Shown piece by piece: positions 41,848 to 48,212 of a DNA stretch of 50,623 nucleotides. The notes beneath the pieces are model-generated. The model ran no database searches. It saw only the letters and a program-made list of their open reading frames with translations, and had not been told where the DNA came from. Position numbers and translations under genes: made by a program. This stretch comes from a virus. Position 1 is the first letter of the stretch. Every line of letters starts with the position of its first letter. The stretch is from positions 1 to 50,623 of the IMG/VR virus record IMGVR_UViG_3300032334_001861. One strand, 5' to 3'.

Positions 41848-42022
41848 GCATGTCCTCTATCTTTGTTTTGACGATCTCATCTTTGACTTTGAGTCGTTCT
41901 TTCTTCAAATCTGCGACCATCTTGATCTCTTGTGGCAAGGGATGGTGATGCCGCTTTTCCAATTCGTCGATTTGATCGTCCAACAACTTGTGTTGCACAG
42001 CCAGATGATCTATTCTTTTCAT
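41828..42022 (-). CDS. Short coiled-coil protein, DUF465/YdcH-like
   Basis: 64 residues from the ATG at 42022, supported by AAGGAG 7 nt upstream. 'LAVQHKLLDDQIDELEKRHH' followed by 'LKKERLKVKDEIVK' matches the helical hairpin of the small DUF465 (YdcH/SlyX-like) proteins common in proteobacteria. Role unknown. It is the first gene after a terminator. A near-consensus sigma70 promoter overlaps its start codon, which is unusual. Confidence 0.65.
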   Translation of the reverse strand: MKRIDHLAVQHKLLDDQIDELEKRHHHPLPQEIKMVADLKKERLKVKDEIVKTKIEDMHGHSRN

Positions 42023-42049
42023 GATACTACTCCTTGTGATAGATGTCAA
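42021..42049 (-). promoter_or_regulatory. sigma70-like promoter overlapping the start codon of the YdcH-like gene
   Basis: TTGACA (42044-42049), 17 nt spacer, TATCAT (42021-42026) on the minus strand. The -10 box includes the first two bases of the ATG at 42022, so transcription would start inside the gene. It may serve the two membrane-protein genes downstream, or be chance. Confidence 0.35.
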
Positions 42050-42052
42050 GAC

Positions 42053-42077
42053 AAAAAAAGGGCCCGTGGGCCCTTTT
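42053..42077 (-). terminator. Intrinsic terminator after the small lipoprotein gene
   Basis: Stem GGGCC with its complement, extended by four A-T pairs, around a CACG loop; on the minus strand it is followed by seven T. It ends the transcript of the lipoprotein gene (stop 42080). The T/A runs on both sides could make it work in both directions. Confidence 0.85.
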
Positions 42078-42079
42078 AA

Positions 42080-42313
42080 TCACCTCCAATGGCAACGTTC
42101 TTGACGAACCCACTGGCGATATCTGTGGCTGTAATGGTCTTCCCAGGCACATACTTTGTGTGCGCGAGCATGTGGCCGGGGAGCCACATACACGTGAGTA
42201 AATTCTGTTCTGGGAGTCTGATAATAGCTGTCCCTGGAGGAATACGTGGGGCCTGCGCTCACGCATCCACTAGTTATTGCTGCTATCATGATCAGGGGAA
42301 AGATGTTTTTCAT
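42080..42313 (-). CDS. Small lipoprotein, His/Arg/Tyr-rich
   Basis: 77 residues from the ATG at 42313; a second ATG at 42319 is too close to the AGGTGA site. The signal ends in the lipobox 'ITSGC' (Cys17). The mature part is rich in Tyr, His, Arg and Trp and has two further cysteines. It lies between a secreted-nuclease gene and a terminator, with its own sigma70 promoter. It may act at the outer membrane, for example in superinfection exclusion, but only the lipidation signal is directly visible. Confidence 0.75.
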   Translation of the reverse strand: MKNIFPLIMIAAITSGCVSAGPTYSSRDSYYQTPRTEFTHVYVAPRPHARAHKVCAWEDHYSHRYRQWVRQERCHWR

Positions 42314-42326
42314 TTTCATGTCACCT

Positions 42327-42354
42327 ATACTAGCATGTCTGTCGTTAAAGTCAA
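42327..42354 (-). promoter_or_regulatory. sigma70-type promoter for the small lipoprotein gene
   Basis: TTGACT (42349-42354), 16 nt spacer, extended -10 TGC-TAGTAT (42327-42332) on the minus strand, fitting the 41-nt gap after the nuclease gene. The -10 box ends 13 nt before the ATG. Confidence 0.55.
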
Positions 42355-43170
42355 TTAACCTTTGCAGAGTGCTTTCTTAGCATCAGCAACTGCTTTGAAA
42401 TCCACTGGCCACAATGCTGGTTTAGCTGCCTTGTTGGCACCAGCTGGCAGTGGGAAAACAATACCAGATGCTTTTTCCACATCTGCAACAGTTACCTGTA
42501 CTACACTAAGATCGTTACCCTGGTTTTCCTTATGAGGGAATAAAAAAGCATACACTTCATTAGTGTCCTTGTCAATCACTATCTTATACAGAGCATCAGG
42601 AACTACTACTGCATTAGCACCGATCTTCTTGGTGGTGCTAGCAGTGGTATTATACACATTACCAGCATAGATGATCAGCGTGTGTTGACGACTGAATGTC
42701 CAAGCACCTGAAGCAGTCTCCAGCAGCTTCCAGATACCGCGATTGAGACCTGGTAACTGTGGGCTCATGTTGCTCATGAGGAATGATTCCTTCTCCACGA
42801 CCGGATCCCAGCTCTGGTGTGCATCGTTTGCTAGATGCCCCTGGTCATAACCTGATCCAGCATAATCTGTGGGAGCAGCACCCTTGCCTTTGGGCAGAGC
42901 CTGGTCGATGGCAAAAGCATTGTTACGAGGAACGCAACCGTTGACAGTCTTGGGAGTGATCTGCCAGGCAACCCAGGCTGGGATCTTGGCAACATTGTCA
43001 TGCTGTAGGAAGTAACCCTGCTTGCACAGGATGGTGCTATCTGGCAGAGTGGCTTTAGGAGCACCCCAAGGAGCATGTTGAACACAGGCTTCGGGAGGGT
43101 TGTTGGGGCGTTGTTGGGCAATAGCTACAGAAGAAACCAATGTGGCTACAAGTGCGATAATATATTTCAT
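42355..43170 (-). CDS. Secreted DNA/RNA non-specific endonuclease (NUC1 family)
   Basis: 271 residues. The ATG at 43170 has AAGGA 9 nt upstream and opens a signal peptide 'MKYIIALVATLVSSVAIA', so export to the periplasm or beyond is predicted. 'GSGYDQGHLAND' holds the beta-beta-alpha-metal catalytic His (H112) in a D-Q-G-H version of the usual DRGH motif, and 'SNMSPQLPGLNRGIW' supplies the Asn-containing metal-binding helix. These enzymes cut DNA and RNA without sequence preference. Periplasmic action would destroy incoming DNA or scavenge nucleotides rather than degrade the host chromosome. Several cysteines suggest disulfides. Confidence 0.88.
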   Translation of the reverse strand: MKYIIALVATLVSSVAIAQQRPNNPPEACVQHAPWGAPKATLPDSTILCKQGYFLQHDNVAKIPAWVAWQITPKTVNGCVPRNNAFAIDQALPKGKGAAPTDYAGSGYDQGHLANDAHQSWDPVVEKESFLMSNMSPQLPGLNRGIWKLLETASGAWTFSRQHTLIIYAGNVYNTTASTTKKIGANAVVVPDALYKIVIDKDTNEVYAFLFPHKENQGNDLSVVQVTVADVEKASGIVFPLPAGANKAAKPALWPVDFKAVADAKKALCKG

Positions 43171-43196
43171 TGAAGTATCCTTATTTGGTAATCTAT

Positions 43197-45077
43197 TTAA
43201 CCTATAAGATTTTGTGCCAGGCGGAAATACGTCTGGCACCGATGATCAGCATGCAGGGGAATCAGGCTGAAATAAAGTCCAGCCGCATATCTCCGGATGT
43301 CAGTGACATCCAGATCATATCTGAGCTCTACCCATCTGGTAAAATGATCCATCAGCTGCTGATCAGGTTGCCTGATCTTGTCCATCATGATAAAATCATA
43401 TCCACTGAGGCTCTGGTATACCTTTGCCAGGTCATACACTGCATCTCCGGCTATGGTCAGATCTGTTCCCTGGGCACCACGCATGTCTATGAATGTGATG
43501 TTGTTTTGCCCATTGATCAACACATTGCTGAACACTGGATCGCCATGTACTACCACAGGCTTTATACGATGACGGCTGTAGAACCCTGCCATGAATTCCT
43601 GTATCTGCACATATAGTTTCTCATGACCTGGAAACAGGGCATAGTCATCCACATTATACCGATCCCTGATCTTGTCGATGATGCTAGCACTGATCTGCTC
43701 TGCTGGATAATCCATGGTGGTCCCATGTAAAGTCCACAGTGCTTCCAATAACTGCTGGAACTGCGGTATGCTGAGGCAGTTGTTGTTGTACAGATAGCTG
43801 AAATTTAATCCGTTGACACGTTGCAATACCAATCGGTCATCATCCTGGTCCAACACCTGGGCAAACATGGGTTTGAGATCTGGATATTTTGATATCTCAG
43901 CGTAATAATATCGCTCACCAGCAATACGCCCACGTTTGATCACGCTGTCAGTGCCCATCTCCACGCTGTTGAAATCTCTTGCAGCAACCACTGTGTTATA
44001 GAACCCCAGTTGCTTCTCCAGGCTCTCGTGTGCGTTGACAGCCTTGTCGTCTATGTAATAATCAGCATGAGGTTTGCCAAAATGTAATTCGTCATATACG
44101 ATGCCCATCTGATCCAGTTGTTCCATGGTGCTCTGGCCTATGTCAGCCATGATTGCTCCCAGATTGCCAGCATGGGTACGCATGCGACGAGCAGTGTTGA
44201 TTATTATGTAATGCCCTTGCTGTTTCAGCTGTCGCAACAGTTTGATGTTGTCGTTGATGGGACGACATGTGTCGTATCTGCCAGGATACAAGGGTTCAGA
44301 CACCAGCGTGTGATCCAGATCAAAACAGAACCTGAGTTTTTCAGGTGCCTGGTGATTCTCACAGAATATCTTCAGTTGCTCTGGTGTGCCCACGCAGTGG
44401 AAATCAGTGACCAGGTTGGTACCGATGGATAATTTATCTGCCAACATCTGCTTATAGATGCCGCTGACATAATACTCGTTATTGACCAGGTCTGTGCTGT
44501 CTAATAAGCGATCACAATATCGTTGCAACAGATGTCCATCTGCAAAGCAATAGATACCACAGTTGGCATCAGCACTGATGCGCCGCTTCTCTGCTATGTC
44601 AGTGACCAATCCGTCTGTGATCTGGATATAACTGTAGATGGCACGGTCCTGTGTATCAGTGAAATGGAATATGCAGTTCTTGTAGACATTGTTGCGATAG
44701 TCTGTGACGATATCCTGGTGATAGAATGTGTCACAATCCATCAGCATGAAGTTGTGGTCCAGATCGGTCTCTTCCAGATAACCCAGGGCTAGCCTGATGG
44801 TGTCTGCTGCACCTCGGGTGTCATGGTTGATGCTGATGAATCTGAGATTTAATTGCTGGTAACGATCCCTCACCCGTTGTGGGAAATTGTAATCATCCAG
44901 CACACTGGTGTAGGGAATGATGATGCTGTTGACATCTGACAGGTTCAGGTTATCCAGCAACCAGAACAACATGGGTTTGCCCAGTACAGGTATCAATGGT
45001 TTGGGCAGGTGATAGTTTTCTTTCTCGAACCTGGTTCCCAACCCATTCATGGGTATCATGATGTTTATCTTTTGCAT
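43197..45077 (-). CDS. Three-domain protein: sugar nucleotidyltransferase, HAD phosphatase, APH/choline-kinase-like kinase
   Basis: 626 residues. Residues 1-240 form a nucleotidyltransferase: 'IMIPMNGLGTRFEKENY' and 'LPKPLIPVLGKPM', with 'MLMDCDTF' as the metal site. Residues about 248-370 form a HAD domain: 'FCFDLDHTLVS' and 'DYYIDDKAVN'. Residues about 380-626 form an aminoglycoside-phosphotransferase-like kinase: 'VVHGDPVFSNVLI' (about 508) and 'FIDMRGAQG' (about 527), both catalytic motifs intact. Such combinations make activated sugar or polyol phosphates for capsule or LPS. The ATG at 45077 lacks a ribosome site. The nearest late promoter is 240 nt upstream, across a structured non-coding stretch. 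Confidence 0.85.
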   Translation of the reverse strand: MQKINIMIPMNGLGTRFEKENYHLPKPLIPVLGKPMLFWLLDNLNLSDVNSIIIPYTSVLDDYNFPQRVRDRYQQLNLRFISINHDTRGAADTIRLALGYLEETDLDHNFMLMDCDTFYHQDIVTDYRNNVYKNCIFHFTDTQDRAIYSYIQITDGLVTDIAEKRRISADANCGIYCFADGHLLQRYCDRLLDSTDLVNNEYYVSGIYKQMLADKLSIGTNLVTDFHCVGTPEQLKIFCENHQAPEKLRFCFDLDHTLVSEPLYPGRYDTCRPINDNIKLLRQLKQQGHYIIINTARRMRTHAGNLGAIMADIGQSTMEQLDQMGIVYDELHFGKPHADYYIDDKAVNAHESLEKQLGFYNTVVAARDFNSVEMGTDSVIKRGRIAGERYYYAEISKYPDLKPMFAQVLDQDDDRLVLQRVNGLNFSYLYNNNCLSIPQFQQLLEALWTLHGTTMDYPAEQISASIIDKIRDRYNVDDYALFPGHEKLYVQIQEFMAGFYSRHRIKPVVVHGDPVFSNVLINGQNNITFIDMRGAQGTDLTIAGDAVYDLAKVYQSLSGYDFIMMDKIRQPDQQLMDHFTRWVELRYDLDVTDIRRYAAGLYFSLIPLHADHRCQTYFRLAQNLIG

Positions 45078-45096
45078 ACAGGTAATTATTCATGGC

Positions 45097-45315
45097 GACA
45101 CCAGCAGAAATAATTTCTACTGGTGTCTGTAGTTATTATAAAGTTTTAGTTTTCTTTTTTTTCGTTGGATGTTTAGTTAATTTGTCAAGCTGTTTAAGTT
45201 AGTTTGGGCTAATTTTTTATCAAGATATTGGTTAGCCCTAAAGACATCTCGTAATATATTAGTTGTGTGCCGTTCAAAAGCTACACTGGCCAACACTACT
45301 ATCGTGTTGACCAGT
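45097..45315 (-). ncRNA. Candidate structured non-coding RNA or long structured leader
   Basis: This 254-nt gap between the winged-helix gene and the three-domain enzyme holds no convincing gene. On the minus strand it starts at a perfect TATAAATA and contains three inverted repeats: 45285-45315 (12-bp stem, one mismatch, 7-nt loop), 45206-45238 (7-bp stem) and 45097-45127 (14-bp stem, one mismatch, 3-nt loop), joined by A-rich single-stranded-looking sequence. It could be a late small RNA, a leader controlling the downstream gene, or a terminator plus leader. Only short frames (12 codons) occur. Confidence 0.4.
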
Positions 45316-45323
45316 TATTTATA
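45316..45323 (-). promoter_or_regulatory. T4 consensus late promoter (TATAAATA) with no gene directly downstream
   Basis: A perfect TATAAATA on the minus strand. Unlike other late promoters here, which are 7-20 nt from a start codon, the next gene begins 240 nt away. The first hairpin starts right at the box. Confidence 0.6.
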
Positions 45324-45331
45324 CAGACAGA

Positions 45332-45646
45332 TTACTCTGCGATCTGAACCTGACCGTTATCGCCAATCGTGACCAAACCAGCAGCCAAAGCCTTATAGCC
45401 AGCAGCAACTACTGAACGACGTGGATTACCGATACGGTACTTGGTAGTGACATTACCCTTGGTATCCTTACGCTCGTTGGCATAGATAGCATAACCCTTG
45501 AAGCGCAAGCTAGAAACCGTTGCACGTGGATTAGCAATTCCAAAGCGATGAGTGATCTGCGCTGCTGTCAGCTGATCACCGGCCTTGAAAGCGGCCAACA
45601 GTTGTTCTGATTTAGTTACAGTCTGTGTCTTGCTTGTGGTTTTCAT
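45332..45646 (-). CDS. Winged-helix-like DNA-binding phage protein
   Basis: 104 residues from the ATG at 45646 (AAAGGAA 7 nt upstream); the longer frame to 45874 is non-coding overlap. 'SEQLLAAFKAGDQLTAAQIT' then 'RFGIANPRATVSSLRFKGY' reads as two helices of a winged helix, and 'YANERKDTKGNVTTKYRIG' as the wing. Small proteins of this kind are frequent in aquatic phages and are presumed regulators. It has a sigma70-type promoter and a leader hairpin, unlike the late genes, so early expression is likely. Targets unknown. Confidence 0.75.
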   Translation of the reverse strand: MKTTSKTQTVTKSEQLLAAFKAGDQLTAAQITHRFGIANPRATVSSLRFKGYAIYANERKDTKGNVTTKYRIGNPRRSVVAAGYKALAAGLVTIGDNGQVQIAE

Positions 45647-45666
45647 TTTATCTTTCCTTTGTTTTG

Positions 45667-45683
45667 GCCATGCTTGGCATGGC
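45667..45683 (-). promoter_or_regulatory. Leader hairpin before the winged-helix gene
   Basis: Perfect 7-bp inverted repeat GCCATGC / GCATGGC with a 3-nt loop, between the promoter and the ribosome site. It could stabilise the transcript or act as an operator; both are inference. Confidence 0.45.
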
Positions 45684-45691
45684 ATGGTCTT

Positions 45692-45720
45692 AATATACTG
45701 TATTCTGTTTAACAAGTCTA
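45692..45720 (-). promoter_or_regulatory. sigma70-type promoter for the winged-helix gene
   Basis: TAGACT (45715-45720), 17 nt spacer, TATATT (45692-45697) on the minus strand, in the 83-nt gap after the cyclophilin gene. Four of six and five of six consensus bases match. Confidence 0.5.
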
Positions 45721-45729
45721 TCTTTATTT

Positions 45730-46188
45730 TCAGATATTTTGCATATTTGCACGGCGCATGCTGATGATGCATGTGGGGTCCACAGGTGGCTCGCCACGTG
45801 TGATGCCGTTGACCACATCCATGCCATAGATCACCCTGCCCCAAGCAGTGTATTGTCCGTTGAGGAAGCTGCAATCTGCGAAACAGATGAAGAACTGATC
45901 GCTGGCACTGTGGGGATCATTGGTGCGAGCCATGCTGCACGTGCCTGCGATGTGAGGATAGCCGTTGAACTCAGCCTGCAATGCAGGTGGGTTCTTCTGC
46001 GTCCAGCCACCTTGTGCCATGAATCCTTCGATCACTCGATGGAATGGCATGCCGTCATACCAGCCCTTGTCACAGATGTCCAAGATCTGTGTGACATGGT
46101 TAGGTGCGATCTCTGGCAGGCATTCGATCAATACCATGCCGCCTGGTAGTTCCAGCCTGATCACTGGGTTGTTTGTTGCTGTGCTCAT
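45730..46188 (-). CDS. Cyclophilin-type peptidyl-prolyl cis-trans isomerase
   Basis: 152 residues from the ATG at 46188 (AGGGA 10 nt upstream). 'FHRVIEGFMAQGG' (49-61) contains the catalytic Arg (R51) and the Phe/Met/Gln of the active site; 'SASDQFFICF' and 'FLNGQYTAWGRVIYGMD' complete the cyclophilin core. Its length fits cytoplasmic bacterial PpiB, and no signal peptide is present, so it acts in the cytoplasm. It could assist folding of phage virion proteins together with the GroES-like, DnaJ-like and ClpA-like proteins encoded here. Confidence 0.93.
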   Translation of the reverse strand: MSTATNNPVIRLELPGGMVLIECLPEIAPNHVTQILDICDKGWYDGMPFHRVIEGFMAQGGWTQKNPPALQAEFNGYPHIAGTCSMARTNDPHSASDQFFICFADCSFLNGQYTAWGRVIYGMDVVNGITRGEPPVDPTCIISMRRANMQNI

Positions 46189-46193
46189 GCTGA

Positions 46194-46385
46194 TTAATCC
46201 CTGGTCATGCTGGTAACTTCGCGGACGATGAGGATCACTTCGTCCAGAGTGGCACAGATGATCTTGGCATTCTTCCATTCATCTTCTGAATCGCGGCCAC
46301 CCACTTCCACCATGTAGCCGTTGTCATACATGTTGATGGTGAAACTTTCATTCACTTTGGTCAGTTTGTCTGAGACTTTAGTCAT
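46194..46385 (-). CDS. Small conserved-looking phage protein
   Basis: 63 residues. 'VNESFTINMYDNGYMVEVGG' then 'DEWKNAKIICATLDEVILIV' suggests a beta hairpin followed by a helix. I associate this pattern with small proteins of T4-like environmental phages; function unknown. AAAGGA lies 6 nt before the ATG. It follows tRNA-Arg and precedes the cyclophilin gene by 5 nt, so all three are probably read from the sigma70 promoter at 46493-46521. Confidence 0.8.
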   Translation of the reverse strand: MTKVSDKLTKVNESFTINMYDNGYMVEVGGRDSEDEWKNAKIICATLDEVILIVREVTSMTRD

Positions 46386-46407
46386 TGGTTATCCTTTCTG
46401 TAGTAGT

Positions 46408-46484
46408 TGGCGATCCCTGCAGGACTCTAACCTGCGACCGACGGATTAGAAATCCGTTGCTCTATACAGCTGAGCTAAGGGACC
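46408..46484 (-). tRNA. tRNA-Arg (anticodon TCT)
   Basis: Full cloverleaf on the minus strand: 7-bp acceptor stem (one G-U pair), D arm with AGCTGTATAGAGC, anticodon arm ACGGA-TTTCTAA-TCCGT, a variable region, and the T arm GCAGG/CCTGC. The CCA end is encoded. The loop reads TTAGAGT rather than TTCGAAT, a small deviation in the T loop. It decodes AGA (and AGG by wobble), codons often rare in hosts. A sigma70 promoter lies 8 nt upstream. Confidence 0.93.
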
Positions 46485-46492
46485 ATGAAGAT

Positions 46493-46521
46493 ATGATAAC
46501 TTAAAGCTATCCTGATGTCTA
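46493..46521 (-). promoter_or_regulatory. sigma70-type promoter for tRNA-Arg
   Basis: TAGACA (46516-46521), 17 nt spacer, TATCAT (46493-46498) on the minus strand; each box matches five of six consensus bases. The -10 box ends 8 nt before the mature tRNA, the same spacing as at tRNA-Val. Confidence 0.65.
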
Positions 46522-46525
46522 TAAA

Positions 46526-47008
46526 TTATTCGTCATGTTCCCAGGGGAAACAGATCCAACAAGGGTCATCCACTTTGTTGATATCGATAGCACACCAATC
46601 CACCTGTTCTTCACTGGCCAGGTTATTGACGATAACTGCTACTCTGATACGCTTGTGCCAGTGGAATGCGATATCACCCTGGAACACGCTTTTCTCCCAA
46701 TCTGATCGGATCCAAGCCAGCGTGTCGCCTGTGTCGTTGATGTCGTCCACGATCAGTATGTTCTTGCCATCTGTGACATCTTCAGGCATCCAGGCATTTG
46801 TTTCAGTATGGCGATCACTATCACGAAGCTGCACCTTGAGCGTATGCATGGGAACGCCCAATAGATGGCTCAGGATCACTCCTGGTACCAGTCCGCCCCT
46901 GGTCAATCCCACGATGTAATCAGGACGCCAATCAGTCTTGAGGATATCCATGGCGATGCGGTTACACCAACGCTGGATATGGTTGTATTCGTAATGGATT
47001 TTTTTCAT
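46526..47008 (-). CDS. Phosphoribosyltransferase
   Basis: 160 residues. 'NILIVDDINDTGDTL' (83-97) is the PRPP-binding signature, and 'YIVGLTRGGLVPGVILSHLL' the preceding strand-loop of type I phosphoribosyltransferases (hypoxanthine/xanthine type). It would join a purine-like base to PRPP. Similar proteins occur in T4-like environmental phages. With the queuosine-precursor transporter gene upstream, a role in base salvage is suggestive but unproven. The gene lies between the terminator at 47025-47049 and the tRNA-Arg promoter. Confidence 0.88.
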   Translation of the reverse strand: MKKIHYEYNHIQRWCNRIAMDILKTDWRPDYIVGLTRGGLVPGVILSHLLGVPMHTLKVQLRDSDRHTETNAWMPEDVTDGKNILIVDDINDTGDTLAWIRSDWEKSVFQGDIAFHWHKRIRVAVIVNNLASEEQVDWCAIDINKVDDPCWICFPWEHDE

Positions 47009-47024
47009 CGAACTCTCTTGATTG

Positions 47025-47049
47025 AAAAAGGCAGGCTGTTATACCTGCC
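47025..47049 (-). terminator. Intrinsic terminator after the yhhQ-like gene
   Basis: On the minus strand a 6-bp GGCAGG/CCTGCC stem with an 8-nt loop is followed by TTTTT. It lies 10 nt after the transporter stop codon (47059). Confidence 0.85.
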
Positions 47050-47058
47050 CAGCTATGA

Positions 47059-47688
47059 TTAAACGATAGCAGCTTCTGCCCGTTTTGTCAAATAGTTTAA
47101 TAACATTCCATATACTGGAAGTATGACCAAGAGGCTGACGATCAGTTTAGTACCAGTCTGGTTCATGGCAATCACATGCCAGTTATCAGCCATATATGCA
47201 TTGGCACTCTGATAGAAGGCCACTGCGAAGAAGGTAAATGTGTCGAAGATGTTGGCAAAGATAGCAGCACCAGCTGGTGCCCAGAACCACATGTTCAGGC
47301 GTTCTCGCAGCTTCTGGAATACGAACACATCCATGAGGCTACTGATCAGGTATGCTGTAGCACTAGCTACACCGATACGGATGGCCACTGACTCAGGTGC
47401 GCCACCAGCATAGACCACTGCGATGCTTGCAATGATAGCTGGAATGAATGCCAAGTTGATCACTGCTCTGGCATTCTCTTTGTTGATAAGTCGGATAGTC
47501 AAGTCTGTGGCAACTACTACCAGCGGAAAGGTAAATGCTGCCCAGGTCAGTTTGATTCCATAGAGATCAAACTTGATGGTCACTAGATAATTGCTTAGTG
47601 CGATGATGAAGATGTGAAAAAGCACTAATTTTGCAATTAGTGCGCGATCCATGCCTTCCAATGTGAAGTATTGCTTCAGGTTAGTCAT
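47059..47688 (-). CDS. yhhQ: Queuosine-precursor transporter (YhhQ/VUT family)
   Basis: 209 residues with about six membrane segments. 'SNYLVTIKFDLYGIKLTWAA', 'PLVVVATDLTIRLINKENAR' and the C-terminal 'FAVAFYQSANAYMADNWHVI' are characteristic of the VUT/YhhQ family, which imports preQ0/preQ1. AAAGGAA precedes the ATG. Uptake could feed tRNA queuosine or the 7-deazaguanine DNA modifications known in some phages. No queuosine or deazaguanine synthesis gene is visible in the window. The gene ends in an intrinsic terminator and lies next to tRNA-Ser. Confidence 0.92.
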   Translation of the reverse strand: MTNLKQYFTLEGMDRALIAKLVLFHIFIIALSNYLVTIKFDLYGIKLTWAAFTFPLVVVATDLTIRLINKENARAVINLAFIPAIIASIAVVYAGGAPESVAIRIGVASATAYLISSLMDVFVFQKLRERLNMWFWAPAGAAIFANIFDTFTFFAVAFYQSANAYMADNWHVIAMNQTGTKLIVSLLVILPVYGMLLNYLTKRAEAAIV

Positions 47689-47740
47689 ATCTGTTCCTTT
47701 GTTGGAGGTACTTGAGATACCTTGATATATTTAAGGGAAA

Positions 47741-47832
47741 TGGCGGTGAGTGTGGGATTCGAACCCACGGAGGATATCGCTACCCTCGGGCATTTAGCAA
47801 ACGCCTGCTTTCGGCCTCTCAGCCAACTCACC
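47741..47832 (-). tRNA. tRNA-Ser (anticodon GCT)
   Basis: Minus-strand class II tRNA: acceptor GGTGAGT/ACTCACC, anticodon loop TTGCTAA on a GGCGT/ATGCC stem, a long variable arm (CCGAGGGTAGCGATATCCTC), T arm GTGGG/CCCAC with TTCGAAT, and encoded CCA. It decodes AGC and AGT. No promoter lies directly upstream, so it is probably cut from the transcript of the upstream small secreted-protein gene. Confidence 0.95.
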
Positions 47833-47838
47833 ATCACG

Positions 47839-47860
47839 ATGGGCAGTATTAGCTGCCCAT
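47839..47860. other. Hairpin resembling a collapsed tRNA acceptor stem
   Basis: Perfect 8-bp inverted repeat ATGGGCAG/CTGCCCAT with a 6-nt loop. Both arms match the acceptor ends of the tRNA-Val gene 0.3 kb away (GGGCAGT / ACTGCCC), and the flank 'ACATGGGCAG' is identical to that gene's 5' junction. On the plus strand it is followed by TTTTTT, which would be a terminator in the direction without genes. Confidence 0.4.
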
Positions 47861-47869
47861 GTTTTTTAA

Positions 47870-48073
47870 TTACTTGGCAGCTTTCTTCTTAGCTGGAGCC
47901 TTCTTTGCAGCTGGCTTCTTCTTGTGTACCTTGTAGGTCTTGCACTGTTCCTTGCCGTTCACAGTCTTACAGACCTGACGGGTTGGGCGTGGTTCAGGAG
48001 CAGGGGTAGGAGCAGCAAAGACACTACTAGCAGTGAATACTAGTGCAGTAGCTAGGAGTACGATCTTCTTCAT
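47870..48073 (-). CDS. Small secreted lysine-rich cationic protein
   Basis: 67 residues. It has a clear signal peptide 'MKKIVLLATALVFTASSVFA', then a Pro-rich stretch, 'VCKTVNGKEQCKTYKVHKKK' with two cysteines, and a Lys/Ala/Pro tail. The mature form is strongly basic, so it may bind LPS, nucleic acid or peptidoglycan after export. Similar small secreted proteins are found in beta-proteobacterial genomes, which hints at host origin; this is a recollection, not a search. AAGGAA lies 7 nt before the ATG. It is flanked by tRNA genes. Confidence 0.8.
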   Translation of the reverse strand: MKKIVLLATALVFTASSVFAAPTPAPEPRPTRQVCKTVNGKEQCKTYKVHKKKPAAKKAPAKKKAAK

Positions 48074-48092
48074 TTTTATTTCCTTATAAGAT

Positions 48093-48167
48093 TGGTGGGC
48101 AGTGAGGGTTTCGAACCCCCGACCCTCTCGGTGTAAACGAGATGCTCTACCACTGAGCTAACTGCCC
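48093..48167 (-). tRNA. tRNA-Val (anticodon TAC)
   Basis: Minus-strand cloverleaf: acceptor GGGCAGT/ACTGCCC, D arm GCTCAGTGGTAGAGC, anticodon arm TCTCG-TTTACAC-CGAGA, T arm GGGGG/CCCTC region with TTCGAAA, and encoded CCA. It decodes GTA and, by wobble, other Val codons. A sigma70 promoter ends 8 nt upstream. Confidence 0.95.
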
Positions 48168-48175
48168 ATGTTGTT

Positions 48176-48204
48176 AATATACTATGTATATGGGTGCATG
48201 TCAA
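48176..48204 (-). promoter_or_regulatory. sigma70-type promoter for tRNA-Val
   Basis: A perfect TTGACA (48199-48204), 17 nt spacer, TATATT (48176-48181) on the minus strand, in the gap after the endolysin gene. Transcription would start 1-2 nt before the mature tRNA. Confidence 0.7.
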
Positions 48205-48212
48205 TTAAAAAA

